DNA of 54,128 nucleotides from Corynebacterium spheniscorum (GTDB lineage Bacteria; Actinomycetota; Actinomycetes; Mycobacteriales; Mycobacteriaceae): the NCBI RefSeq assembly GCF_900113445.1, contig NZ_FOPJ01000010.1, positions 40,782 through 94,909 of the forward strand. The letters are read 5' to 3'. Below, one piece after another: positions 8,038 to 18,642 of this stretch. The notes beneath the pieces were generated by a model that was not told where the DNA came from, searched no databases, and saw nothing but the letters and a program-made list of their open reading frames with translations. How positions within the stretch are numbered: position 1 is the stretch's first letter; each line of letters opens with the position of its first letter. The position numbers and the translations under genes were made by a program.

Positions 8038-8864
8038 GCGCACGACTCCAAACCCAAAACGCCTCTCTCGGCTACGACGGCCACGTCATCTGCCCCAGCA
8101 CCACCCTGGAGATCCCCGATGGTCTCTTCACCGTCATCCTCGGACCCAACGCCTGCGGTAAATCCACACTGCTGAAATCCCTCATCCGGCTGCTTCCACC
8201 AATTGAAGGCACCGTCCTTTTAGACGCCAAAGACATCCACCAGCGCCCCACACGCGAAGTAGCCCGCGAACTCGGATTCCTACCCCAAGGCCCTACTGCC
8301 CCAGATAGCATCCGCGTTGCCGACCTCGTTGCCCGCGGCCGCTACCCGCACCAAACCCTTTTCAGCCCATGGACGAAAGCCGATGAAGAAGCCGTCGCGC
8401 ACGCAATGAAGGTCACCGGTGTTAGCGAACTTTCAGCCCGGCATGTTGATGAGCTTTCCGGCGGTCAACGTCAACGCGTATGGCTTGCTATGGCGCTAGC
8501 CCAGGAAACCAATATTGTGCTCTTGGATGAGCCCACCACCTTCTTAGATCCCGCGCACCAGATCGAGATGCTGGAGCTCTGCCGCCAACTCAACCGCAAA
8601 GACGGCACCACCCTCGTCGCCGTTCTTCATGACGTAAACCAAGCCTGCCGCTACGCCGACCACATCATCGCCATGCGAGAAGGCACAGTCATCGCCGAAG
8701 GCGACCCCAAAGCGATTATCAACGCAGAACTCGTCGAAGCGATCTATGGAATGCCCTGCCGAGTGATCGATGACCCCGAGTCCCACACGCCATTGGTAAT
8801 TCCCAGGTGGACTCATCATGATTCACAGATTCTCCAAGGAACCTCTGAAGCCCCCACCGACTAA
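8034..8864 (+). CDS. Iron-siderophore ABC transporter ATP-binding protein
   Basis: This 276-residue ATPase of the FepC/FecE type drives siderophore import from the cytoplasmic side. The Walker A motif GPNACGKST lies near residue 38, the signature LSGGQRQRVWLAMALAQ near 141, the Walker B segment IVLLDEPTTFLD near 162, and the switch His in VLHDVNQ near 197. All catalytic motifs are intact. Translation begins at GTG 8034, overlapping the second permease. The C-terminal tail after about 240 is the usual short extension of this family. A hairpin at 8882-8908 ends the operon. Confidence 0.93.
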   Translation: MSARLQTQNASLGYDGHVICPSTTLEIPDGLFTVILGPNACGKSTLLKSLIRLLPPIEGTVLLDAKDIHQRPTREVARELGFLPQGPTAPDSIRVADLVARGRYPHQTLFSPWTKADEEAVAHAMKVTGVSELSARHVDELSGGQRQRVWLAMALAQETNIVLLDEPTTFLDPAHQIEMLELCRQLNRKDGTTLVAVLHDVNQACRYADHIIAMREGTVIAEGDPKAIINAELVEAIYGMPCRVIDDPESHTPLVIPRWTHHDSQILQGTSEAPTD

Positions 8865-8881
8865 ACCGCCCCGAGAAGATG

Positions 8882-8908
8882 AAGCCGCTCGCAGATCTGA
8901 GCGGCTTT
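8882..8908 (+). terminator. Terminator of the siderophore operon
   Basis: AAGCCGCTC (8882-8890) and GAGCGGCTT (8899-8907) form a perfect 9-bp stem with an 8-base loop, followed by TTCTCTTCT. It lies 18 bases after the ATPase stop codon. Confidence 0.8.
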
Positions 8909-9442
8909 CTCTTCTATGTCCCTAGCGAAGGTTCTTTCAGTACTGCTGGTGAAGATTCCAGCATGATCTTTGCGGAGACGGCTGGCGGCCCTTGCATCTT
9001 CAGGTTGGCGTCAATCTGCAAAGGTCACTGCAATGCCCACGTGGCCACTGCACAAAAAGGTAGGTACCCAGAAGGGGCTTAACAAGCATTAGGCTTAGTT
9101 AGAGTTATCGCGCAGGTGACAGCTGAAGAAAAGCCATACGCCGCTGATCCACGTGAACGCCTATCACGCCTCCGCGGTGACGGATGATGCGCACGTCAAT
9201 GCCTCGGCGAGAATACCTCCGGATTTCTCCGAAGATAGCGCTCCACTGGGGCTCCACGAGGCATGTTACCGATATTCGCAGGAAACGCAAGGCCTACTGC
9301 GTCGAAAATATTTGGAGGTATGGTGGCCCACATAGATCCCCGGTCAGGCCTCTCGCTTTCTGGAGCAATGCACAAATGACCGGGGCCTCACATTTAATAA
9401 ACGCCCTCAAGCACAGATTGATCTGTCCCTCCTTTGAGGCAG
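8909..9442. other. Intergenic region with no credible gene
   Basis: I see no coding sequence here; the short open frames on both strands lack start signals and recognisable products. The region lies between the siderophore operon and the 3' end of the restriction-modification gene. It contains the inverted repeat at 9338-9385. It may be scar DNA from insertion of the accessory block. Confidence 0.35.
9338..9385 (-). terminator. Inverted repeat after the restriction-modification gene, possible terminator
   Basis: CCCCGGTCA (9338-9346) and TGACCGGGG (9377-9385) are a perfect 9-bp inverted repeat with a 30-base loop, about 60 bases past the stop of the minus-strand type ISP gene. No strong T-run follows, so the terminator role is uncertain. 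Confidence 0.4.
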
Positions 9443-12400
9443 TTAGTTTCGGCTGTCGATGGTGTTGACGATGCGGTTGGTCTCCATTGCTACGCGGGTG
9501 ACCTTGGCGATCAGATCCACGATGTAGCGGGAGTTGCCGACCTCATCGGCCCAGTCATTGGGGTCATTAGTGATCCCGGACTTTTTATCCTTTGTGTACC
9601 GGTAGCGATCAATAATCCACGCCAGCGCTGAACGTGAACCCAGTTGGTATTCATCTGCTTCCAGGGGGATTTCGGTGATGGTGACCTTCGGGTTATAGAT
9701 GATGGTGCTGCGATCCTCCACCATTTTCTTAGTTTCTGGATCACGAACCTTATTCCACTTCATCTTCGTGACCCGCCAGGTCTGCCGATCGGATGCATCC
9801 ACACCAGGTTTAAGCTGCACGTCTACTGGCCAGGGCTCGACATCTTCATAGTTGATATGAAGATCCATCAGCTCGCGCCCAGCGTTCGACACCAATCGGA
9901 AGCGATCAATATCCGTGGGGGTTTCAATATGCGGCAGCATCTTCTTAAGATCTGCTGCATATGCTTCCCGGTAACCGGGGTCGTGGAGTTGACCGTAGAT
10001 GAAGTAGAAGATCTCATCCTTGGTCACATCGGTACCGAGGGTCTCGCGGTATTCCTGGTGGATCTCATCGGTGATGTTATCGACCCGCCGATACCCATCA
10101 ACCACCTCACCCTCGCAACCAGCACCAGCATTGGTCGGCGTTCCAGAGGATAGGTCCAAAGCACCATCCTCAGAAGCCGCCGGCTCCCACGTCCAACGAG
10201 CAAAAAACTGACCGGTGTCCAAAGTATGCAGATTAGGTAGCAAATCGCTACCAATCACTGCAAAAGGATAATGCGAGGCTGAAGATGTCAGGGTAAAGCC
10301 TATGTTGTCGTGTTTCGGGGTCGGGAACATCCGCGGAAGTTGTCCGCGTTCATGGTTCAAGGCGCGGTCAAAGTAGGAATTTTGCTTACAGAACGGGCGG
10401 TAGAGGCTGTCACGATAGCCTCCAAGGTGTTCGGCGACAGGCAGATTCTTAGCTGCATACTGTCGCAGAGACCTCGACCATTTGATTTTTTGCTCGTCGG
10501 CATGTTCCGTGTGGCTTTTCAGGAATGCTGTCACGTTCTGTTCTTTGCTACCGTCTACCGCGTAGTCGCTAGCTTGGTAAGCTGCACGGGCTTTTTCGTA
10601 GTGGACGATCAGCCTCGCCACCGAAGCATGGAGTGCAGGCAGCGAAAAATTGTAAACCCACGCGTCACGATTCGTTTGCAGCCCTGCGGAGTACAGTCGG
10701 AATACCTTTGCCACCGCGTCGTTTTTCTTGTCTCCTAGTACCGGCCAGGTGTGGAATTTGTCGGATCGTTGGTTGATCCAGTCCCCGTATTGGTTTGGGG
10801 TGATGGTGTCCCATGGGGTGTTGTCGATTGTTGATTTATCAACGATCTCCAGTTTCTCCTTAGCGCTTAGGTAGTCGCCGATATCCCGGTAATGAATCCG
10901 GCATCCGGTCGCACCCGGGGTACGAACGCCAACAAAGATCTGTGACCCTACCCGAACATTAAATACGTTTCCTCCCTCGCGTTTAGCCATTTCACCTGCA
11001 GTACGCGAGTTGCCTCGTAGGTTGAAAACATAAATATCCGAGTAGTTCTCAGCAAAGCTTAAGCGCACTCCATCAGCGGTATTACCGTCTAACCAGCCGT
11101 TGTTCGTGACGAATGCAACGACACCTTCGGTGACCCTGTCGGTTGCCCACCGGAAAGCTCGTAGATACGAGTCATATAAGGAATTCTTGTTGGTTGCGGT
11201 GGATTTATCGGCGTAGCTGGTTTCAATGCGGTGGTCCAGCGAGGGGTATTTCACGTTGGCATTGAGGTCGTTGGCACTGGTTTGACCGACGGAATATGGT
11301 GGGTTGCCGACGATGATGTGGATCGGGGTGTTCTTTTGTTTTTCGATCCGCTCATTGTTGGTGGTAAACACCTCCAGATCGAGCTGATCGTCTTCCTCAT
11401 ACACCTGGAAGGTATCCGCCAACGCAATACCATCAAACGGCACATACCCCGGCTCCGGCAGCTCCTCCCGCAGCGTCCGTTCCTTTTCTAGGGCGTGGTA
11501 GGTGGTTTCGATATTGACCGCCGCCACATAGTAAGCCAGCAGCATAATCTCTGTGGCATGCAACTCAGTAGCGTATTTCCTAGCCAGATCATGCGGCTCA
11601 ATCAACCCAGATTGCAGCAACCGCACCATAAACGTGCCCGTACCCGTAAACGGATCAAGCACATGAACATTTTCATCGGTTAATCCTCGACCGAAGTGCT
11701 TACGGGATACAAAATCCGCAGCCCGAAGAATATAGTCCACAATCTCTACCGGGGTGTACACAATTCCTAGGGCCTCGGCTTGCTTACGGAACGCTTTTTG
11801 GAAGAACCGCTCATACAGTTCCCGAATCACTTGCTGCTTACCAGCAGCAGAGGTCACTTCACTGGCTCGTACCCGCACCGAATCATAGAACTTTTCCAAC
11901 CCGGCGGTTTCGGATTCCAATTTCTTATCCGATAACGCATCCACCATGGTCTGCATCACCACCGACACCGGGTTGTGTGCTGCGAAATCATGCTCCGCAA
12001 ATAGCGCGTCGAATACCGGAGCGGTGATCATATGCTGGGATAACATACTGATCGCATCATCACGGGTGATCGAATCATTCAGATTCCCACGAAGGCCCTC
12101 AACGAACTTCTCAAACTCCGCTAGAAGCTTCTCATCAGCATTGTCCAACAGTTCGTTGATGCGCGTGATCTGGGCTTGCGCCATGGCGGCGACATCATCA
12201 GCCCAATCCTCCCAATAGGTGCGCTCACCAACCTTATCGACAATCCGGGTATAGAGGGTTTCTTGCCATTCTTCGAAAACAAACAGTGGTAACTGATAGG
12301 GCTCAGCAGATGGCTCCACTACAACTGAGGGGTCAGTAACTACTGCTGGAATGATCTTGTCTTCAAGACGCTTGCGGTTGTTTTCTCCCGGCTGATTCGA

Positions 12401-14444
12401 TGACTGGGACGGGTTGTCTGGTAGTAAGCTTTCGGTGTTGCCTCGTGGGGCGCCTAGTTGTGCTGCGTGGATCATCGCGTTGAAAGAGTCATCGTGAGCA
12501 CGCAGTGCGTTGATGACTTGCCATACGACTTTGAAGCGCTGGTTGTCATCTAACGCTGCTGCGGCTGGAACCCCTGCGGGTACACCGATCGGCAAAATAA
12601 TGTACCCGTAGTCTTTACCTTCGGATTTGCGCATCACCCGGCCAACTGATTGGACGACATCGACCACCGAGTTACGCGGATGCAGGAATATGACCGCGTC
12701 CAACGCCGGTACGTCCACACCTTCAGATAAACAGCGCGCATTCGAAAGCACGCGGCACTCGTTATCTGGGATGGGGGCTTTTAACCATTGCAACGCTTTA
12801 CCACGAGCTAAGGCGTTCATCGAACCATCAACATGATCAGCAGCAATCGATAAGTCGAGGTTCAACTGATCGATCTGATCATTGACCACTGATTTTTCAT
12901 GAAGTTCTTCGGTAAAGGCCTTGGAAATCTTCGGCAGCATATCCGCTACCTGCAAAGAAGCATTGATATTTTTCGCGAATGCCACCGCACGCTGCATAGG
13001 CTTGGCATTAGTTTCGAAACCTTGACGGGAATCTTGCGCGCTTCCTGATCGCTTTGCTAACCCATTCCAACACCCAATAAGCCGGGAGACATCATCAAGG
13101 GCGACTTCGCAGCCGCTCTCGGTAGTGACACGCCTAGTAGTAGATACTGCGGCCCCCTGATTCACATTTAGTACGACGACCTTGTAGTCCGTGAGCAGGC
13201 CTTTGTCGACAGCTTCGGAGAAACCAAGCCGGTGCAGTTCTGGGCCGTAGATCGCTTCATCATCCATCGAGGCGATCTCAGCGGAATGCTCCGCGGCTTG
13301 GCCTTTAACCTGGTCATCAAAAAGCCTGGGCGTGGCTGTCATATATAAGCGCTTAGCCCCGGCGATATATGCGTTGTCGTGAATCGCAACGAAGTTGGAA
13401 GGATCCTCCCCCGCTAAGGTAACCCCGGTGGTGCGATGGGCCTCATCGCAGATTATGAGGTCGAAAGGATCAGCACCTTGTCGTTGGGCCTCGTGAATAA
13501 CTGGCAAGGACTGGTAGGTGCTAAACACCACCGTTAAACCTGCGGCACGGCGGCGGAATTGGAGCTTCTCCGCTAGCTGTTTTCCATCGGTGGTGACCGG
13601 GATTTCTAGCTCATACGAGGCAATATCTTCTGCTGCGCGGGAAACCTTATTATCAGAACAGACCGCGAATGCACGAAGGTCAACCGCGCAATGGGTAGCC
13701 CATTCTCTTAATGATTGGGATAATAAGCTAATCGACGGAACGCAGAATAATATCCTACCTTTACCCCCCCCCCGCGGCCTTTATATAACTTTCCGCGAGT
13801 TTTAAGGAAGTGAAAGTCTTTCCAGTTCCACAAGCCATAATTAACTTGCCGCGATCATGGGTTTTAAACCCGTTGATCACCTTGTCGATAGCCTGTTGCT
13901 GGTGCGGTCGAGGCTCAAAACGCTTTCGTAAATCAAGGCTGATAATCGGGGTATTATCCGCATCTGGATACGCCACATCCCACTCAATTGGAGCCTCAGC
14001 AATCTCAGCTACACCGAAACGCTGAACCGGAATAGTTTGGTTTTCAATCGCGGCTTCCGCATTCTTCCCCCACCGGTCCGTAGTCGAAATAATAATCCGA
14101 TTACTAAAAGACCTCGGTTCGCCGTCGACAAGAAATGTCCTACCCGAAGCTGACAAGAAAGAGTCGATCCCACTTTTTTGCAAAGTGGTAGTGGGGTCGT
14201 AGAACTTGCACTGGATAGCCGTCCAACTTGCGTCGTCTTTACGGCGGGCAACTAAGTCAATGCCGGTATCTCCGGTATTACCGTTATATTCCCAATCCGC
14301 CCAACGGCACACCTTGTCATATTCTTGACTCAAGGTTGGGTGCAACTTGAAATACCGCACCATCAACTTCTCGAACAACGTCCCCCGAGTCGAATGATCC
14401 TCGTGAGAACGAAGCGCAGAATAAACCTCATCAAAAGAACTCAT
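9443..14444 (-). CDS. Type ISP restriction-modification enzyme, frameshifted at a G10 tract (phase-OFF)
   Basis: Read across one frameshift, this gene encodes about 1666 residues, the length of single-chain type ISP enzymes such as LlaGI and LlaBIII. An Mrr-like nuclease comes first (GID at 61-63, then QCK at 78-80). An SF2 helicase follows: Walker A CGTGKT (205-210), DEAH (333-336), TATP near 369, QSVGRVMRK (598-606). The gamma-class N6-adenine methyltransferase has DPFTGTGTF (930-938) and NPPY (1047-1050). The C-terminal 500 residues should hold target recognition. After codon 222 the coding strand has ten G. In this frame TAA at 13761-13763 stops the protein after 227 residues; nine or twelve G would restore IKAAGGGKGRILFCV and the full enzyme. 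Starts at 14444 or 14453 are possible. No other defect is seen. The alternative is a sequencing error in the homopolymer. Confidence 0.88.
13764..13773 (-). repeat. Homopolymer of ten C (ten G on the coding strand) at the frameshift
   Basis: The plus strand reads TTTA, ten C, then GCGGCC. On the coding strand this follows the GCCGC of codons 221-222, just after the helicase Walker A motif. N equal to 0 modulo 3 gives one open frame across the whole gene; the present N of 10 gives an immediate TAA. Such tracts typically change length by slipped-strand mispairing. Confidence 0.9.
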
Positions 14445-15187
14445 AACCACCATCGTGCCAGAACACACCCCCACCCAAATAAGAACCTGCTGGTACTTAA
14501 CTAAGGGACAATTCAGGAGCACCGGTGTTGTATGGAGCCAGCAGCCAAAACACACCACACTGTGATCTACCACCACAGCTAGAAAACACCACCCCCAGCA
14601 GTGCCCCCAGCAACGTAGAACTGCCTGTCACCCCCAGCAGCGCCCCAGTGGATTGGGACATAGTGAGGAAACGCATCGATTTTGCGCTTACAAGCCAGTT
14701 AAATCAATCGTGGAATTCCACACACAGACAGCCCAGCACGATTAATGCATCGGCAGATTACAAGTCAGATAAGCGAGTCTGCTGCATAGTCCTGTCACCT
14801 AAACGTGCAGTAGACCCGATTTCACTAGCCGGTTCACCTGGTGGTCAAATCGATACAACGAGGACCATCCATGCTCAGTGTTTCGCTGCCAAACCCCAAG
14901 TAAGTTCGCTGTCACCTGGCATGAACGCCACGAGCAACCGGTCATCGCTGAATCTATTGGTCTGATAACTCCGCCCACCCCTTATGGCCATAGGCTATTG
15001 GCGAAAGAGGGGTTTCCATGTTCGCTCTCAGCCTTACGACAATCTATGTTGTCAACGCCGGGCTCCATTTCAGCGTCTTGCTAGTGACGTTCACATGGGT
15101 CAACCCCACGCTGCTTCCATGAAAGGGCTGCGCTAATATCTGTTAGACAAATCCTTTCCAACTCCCTAGCAGTCAAGGAGTGCCTTG
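14445..15187. other. Intergenic region between the R-M gene and the tetR gene
   Basis: No convincing gene. A forward open frame at 14525-14965 has no start signals and low-complexity Pro/Ser composition. The right end holds a TAATAT (15134-15139), a possible -10 element for the TetR gene, and its ribosome site AAGGAG (15175-15180). The left end must contain the promoter of the type ISP gene. Confidence 0.4.
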
Positions 15188-15760
15188 GTGACGCAAAGGC
15201 GCCGTAGTGCTGACCAGCAAACCCGAATTCTCAATGCCTTCGAAGATATTTTGCTCGAATGCGGTCCTCGGGCAGCTACGCTGGATGCAGTTGCGAAGTC
15301 AGTCTCGTTATCGCGAAGCGGTCTCCTGCATCACTATTGTTCCCGTAAGGCCTTGATCGATGGCTTGATCGAGCGGTTAAACGACCTGGTTGATAAGGAT
15401 ATTGAAGAGCTGCACCGCGCGAGTACAAGCCCTCTTGGTTATTACATTGCCAGCTCACTGGATTTGAACCATCCGGTGGAAAGAACGATCGCGGCGGTTT
15501 CCAAACTCGCTAGTGGTGGGCTCGATATCGCCAAGCTCGCTCTCCGAGAAGCTCGAGAAAAATGGTTTGAAGCACTGCTCAGCCACACTAATGATCCGAC
15601 GCTAGTACGTTTGACCATGCTGGTTGGAGATGGCCTCAGTTACAACATCGAAATGTGCGCTAACAAGGAGGACGATCCTTTTGTTAGCCCTCACAGTGTA
15701 GAAGAGATAATAGAGCGCCTATCAGAACTGAGCGAACGTCAGGTAAAGACCCGAGCTTAG
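15188..15760 (+). CDS. TetR family transcriptional regulator
   Basis: This 190-residue protein has a typical TetR N-terminal DNA-binding domain: ILNAFEDILLECGPRAATLDAVAKSVSLSRSGLLHHYCSRKAL covers helices 1-4, with the recognition helix around SRSGLLHHYC. The C-terminal 130 residues should be the ligand-binding and dimer domain and resemble no particular subfamily I can name. AAGGAG lies 7 bases before GTG 15188, which decides this start over the TTG at 15185. It converges with the dehydrogenase-like gene and probably controls the adjacent permease and dehydrogenase genes; the dyad at 18690-18707 is a candidate operator. Confidence 0.9.
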   Translation: MTQRRRSADQQTRILNAFEDILLECGPRAATLDAVAKSVSLSRSGLLHHYCSRKALIDGLIERLNDLVDKDIEELHRASTSPLGYYIASSLDLNHPVERTIAAVSKLASGGLDIAKLALREAREKWFEALLSHTNDPTLVRLTMLVGDGLSYNIEMCANKEDDPFVSPHSVEEIIERLSELSERQVKTRA

Positions 15761-15770
15761 GAAACTCGGG
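15750..15770. terminator. Short hairpin between tetR and the convergent dehydrogenase gene
   Basis: CCCGAG (15750-15755) and CTCGGG (15765-15770) form a 6-bp stem with a 9-base loop that contains the tetR stop codon. It probably acts as a weak terminator for the two converging genes. Confidence 0.5.
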
Positions 15771-15789
15771 CCTCTACCAGAAGCTTTAG

Positions 15790-16998
15790 CTAGCGATCGA
15801 CAACACCCCACGCGGAGCCGTAATCACCCTCCAAAAGCTCCAAGAAAGGCCGAGCATCGAAAGCCTCCGGCCCGAGCACCCCTTCACCCGACCAAGTACC
15901 GTCGGCAAGCAATTCGAGAGCAATGACCGGATTGATTGCGGTCTGCCACACAACGGCTTGGCAGCCGTCTAGATTCATCGTGTGCTCGTTGTCTGCCACG
16001 TGATAATAGTATTTCGACGCGAACTCACCGTTCTTGGCGGTACCTCGGACCAGAACTCCTGCACAGGTCTTGCCTTTCATCTTTGGCCCAAGCGTTGCAG
16101 GGTCGGGCAAACACGCTGCTACCACATCACGGGGCGACACGTCTCCACCCTTCACGCTTACAGGGTCAGTTGAATCGAGCCCCAGCTTATTCAGAGTCTT
16201 CAATACATTGATGAATTCCTCGCCGAGACCGTACTTGAAGGCCACCTTTTTTGCGTTGATCCAACGCGGCATAAGTGATACTTCTTCGTGTTCAACATTG
16301 ACGCACTCTACCTCTCCGATTCCTTCGGGGAACTCGAAGATTTCTGGGTCGCTGAACGGTTCAACTGCATACCAACCACGTTCACGGTCATAAAGTATCG
16401 GCGGGTTCAGGCACTCCTCGATCGTTGTCCAGATTGAGAAGGACGGGGCAAAGTCGTACCCTTCAACTTCCAGGTTCGCACCATCGAGGACACGAAGTTC
16501 ATCAATCTCATCAAAGTCGACGTCTTGGGCATAGCGTGCTAGCACATCCGATAGCCCAGGTTCGACTCCAATTCCGACTACTGCGAGTAAACCCTGTTTT
16601 TCCCACTGGTCGGCCACCGCAAATTGATCGTCGCCGAGTTTGACGTTTACCTTTTCAAAAGGTACCTCTTCATGACGCTTGGATAGACTCATAGCCATAT
16701 CGAGATAAGTCACACCGGCTTCGAAGCAAGCATCGAAGATGGGCATAACAAACCGCGGATCAACGGCATTGAGTACATGCGTAGCGCCGGTTGATTCGAT
16801 CAGTTTTTTAATGGACTCCTTGCTGCCCGCATCGACCTCGCTCGCAGAGTACCGAGGATCGTTGAGCTCTTCGACAACCTTTTTCGCACGACTTAGGTCG
16901 TAGTCGGCGATCGTCAGAGTATTGAAGAATTTACGGCGGCTAGCGATTTTAGCTGCAGCGGTGCCGACGCCACCGGCACCAAGAATCAAGATATTCAT
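15790..16998 (-). CDS. Saccharopine dehydrogenase family protein
   Basis: This 402-residue protein belongs to the saccharopine dehydrogenase / carboxynorspermidine dehydrogenase family of NAD(P)-dependent oxidoreductases. The Rossmann motif GAGGVGTAAAK lies at residues 7-17, an acidic residue follows the second strand (TIADYD), and VVGIGVEPGLSDVLARY near 145-160 is the family segment after the nucleotide domain. The substrate cannot be inferred; an amino-acid-derived imine or adduct is likely. The start is ATG 16998 with AAAGGA 6 bases upstream; an ATG five codons earlier has no such site. It lies downstream of an APC permease on the same strand and convergent with a TetR gene, which suggests import and conversion of an amino acid or polyamine. 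Confidence 0.82.
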   Translation of the reverse strand: MNILILGAGGVGTAAAKIASRRKFFNTLTIADYDLSRAKKVVEELNDPRYSASEVDAGSKESIKKLIESTGATHVLNAVDPRFVMPIFDACFEAGVTYLDMAMSLSKRHEEVPFEKVNVKLGDDQFAVADQWEKQGLLAVVGIGVEPGLSDVLARYAQDVDFDEIDELRVLDGANLEVEGYDFAPSFSIWTTIEECLNPPILYDRERGWYAVEPFSDPEIFEFPEGIGEVECVNVEHEEVSLMPRWINAKKVAFKYGLGEEFINVLKTLNKLGLDSTDPVSVKGGDVSPRDVVAACLPDPATLGPKMKGKTCAGVLVRGTAKNGEFASKYYYHVADNEHTMNLDGCQAVVWQTAINPVIALELLADGTWSGEGVLGPEAFDARPFLELLEGDYGSAWGVVDR

Positions 16999-17124
16999 GA
17001 TTTTCCTTTCCATTCCGGGAGGTCGACCCGTTCCTCGATGCCAACTGCTTTCAATCGCGCAGTGATCTGCATACTCGAGGGGGTTAAGAGAGGGGTACTA
17101 CGAAGTTCGGTGTCCGGTTCGTGT

Positions 17125-18642
17125 TTACTCTGGAACTTTCACCTCCGTGTCCCGATTCAGTGACTGACGGTGGAAGTACGGTTTGGCTTGTGGGTTTAGG
17201 CCCCACGCCACCATGACCAGGACACCGATTAACAGGGCGATCACAACGGTCACAAAGACGCCGGAGACTCCAAACAGACTCGTTGCACCATATTCGGGAT
17301 CAAGCATGGCCCAGAGTGAGTACAGCAATACGCCTGTCATCATCAGCCCGCCGACCAGCGGGAAAACCAGCCGGAAAATGATATTGCGGGCTGAATCAAA
17401 TATGCTCTTGCGGAAGTAGACGATGCACGCGAACGAGGTGATCGCGTAATAAGAGGCGACTGCGACGCTGGTAGCCTCGACCGTGTCTTCAAGCATCGAT
17501 TCGCTGAACGTCTTCATAATGACGTAGAAAGCCGCGGATGCCGCCCCCATCGCAAGCGTCGACACTGAGGGTGTCTTATATTTCGGATGTACATTGCTGA
17601 ATGACTTGGGCAGTGCACGGTAAACGGCCATTGCGAATGTCCCACGGGCCGTCGGAAGAATTGTCGTCTGACATGTAGCAAGTGCCGAAATAGCAACTGC
17701 TAGCACCAGGAGCCATCCAAGTGGCCCTAGGGCTGCTTCGCGGAGTGCGAAAAACACATCGTCACTGTGTTCAGGATTCGCGAGTCCAATCCCAGCGTCT
17801 CCTGCTCCGGCGTAAAGGATCGCAAACACGGATACGATGACGTAGGTCGCTACTAGTAGGAAGCTGGATAGGACTGCCGCGCGCCCCGGAGTTTTAAGAG
17901 GGTTTTTCGTTTCCTCGGCCATGGATAGACATGTATCCCAGCCCCAGTAAATAAAGAGGCAAAGCAGGACACCTTGAATAAACCCGTCCAAGCTTGAAAC
18001 CGCGAATGGGTTGAACCAGTTCCAACTGAATTCGAGAGCCGGAGGATTGTGCACCAGATGCCATCCGATACCGAAAACTAGAGCAAAAACTGCGAAATAT
18101 TGAATCGCAATCAGCACCCACTGCGTGGTATTGCCTGCCTCGACATTCTTCAGCGATATCCAGGTCATCGCGGCGATCATCAGCACACCAGTTGCAGTAA
18201 CCAACAACTCGTTATCGGCCAGCGAGCCGTCGCCAATTAATAGCCACAGGTACTTTGCCGCGATTTCGGTTTGGTTCGCCATGACTACGACGCCAGCTAC
18301 CACGACGCCCCAGCCTGCCATCCAACCCGTTCGAGGCCCAAAGGCTTTTGCAGCCCAAGTGAAGGCCGTACCGCTGTCAGGTACGTCCGTGGACAACTCC
18401 TTGTATGCGAAGGCAGTAAGCAGCATCGGAATAAATGCTGCGATGAATGCGACGGGTGCTTGGGCTCCAACCGCGATGACCACGAATCCTAGAGTCGCTG
18501 CCAAGGAGTACATGGGAGCGGTCGAAGATATTCCGATGACAGTCGAGGTCGCTAGGCCGATCTTTCCCGCGGCCAACCCCTTACCTTCAATGGCCCCTCC
18601 AATGGGGCCTCCACTTTCTGATGTCAAAATTTTCTCGCTCAC
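17125..18642 (-). CDS. APC family amino-acid or amine permease
   Basis: This 505-residue protein has about twelve hydrophobic segments and the APC-superfamily start: GLATSTVIGISSTAPMYSLAATLGF forms helix 1 with the unwound substrate-binding region. YKELSTDVPDSGTAFTWAAKAFGPRTGW near 75-105 covers the helix 2-3 region, and WGWDTCLSMAEETKNPLKTPGRA near 230-255 is the conserved helix 6 and loop. It should import an amino acid or amine, probably by proton symport. GTG 18642 follows a GGAGGG ribosome site. The 126-base gap to the downstream dehydrogenase-like gene allows co-transcription. Confidence 0.87.
   Translation of the reverse strand: MSEKILTSESGGPIGGAIEGKGLAAGKIGLATSTVIGISSTAPMYSLAATLGFVVIAVGAQAPVAFIAAFIPMLLTAFAYKELSTDVPDSGTAFTWAAKAFGPRTGWMAGWGVVVAGVVVMANQTEIAAKYLWLLIGDGSLADNELLVTATGVLMIAAMTWISLKNVEAGNTTQWVLIAIQYFAVFALVFGIGWHLVHNPPALEFSWNWFNPFAVSSLDGFIQGVLLCLFIYWGWDTCLSMAEETKNPLKTPGRAAVLSSFLLVATYVIVSVFAILYAGAGDAGIGLANPEHSDDVFFALREAALGPLGWLLVLAVAISALATCQTTILPTARGTFAMAVYRALPKSFSNVHPKYKTPSVSTLAMGAASAAFYVIMKTFSESMLEDTVEATSVAVASYYAITSFACIVYFRKSIFDSARNIIFRLVFPLVGGLMMTGVLLYSLWAMLDPEYGATSLFGVSGVFVTVVIALLIGVLVMVAWGLNPQAKPYFHRQSLNRDTEVKVPE

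Noticed and set aside
9105..9335. Short open frames on both strands after the siderophore operon
   Set aside because: Each is about 60 codons without ribosome site or recognisable sequence; likely chance frames in junction DNA.
14525..14965. 146-codon plus-strand frame between the R-M and tetR genes
   Set aside because: No start signal, biased Ser/Pro/Thr composition and no domain; its start lies in the R-M gene's upstream region.
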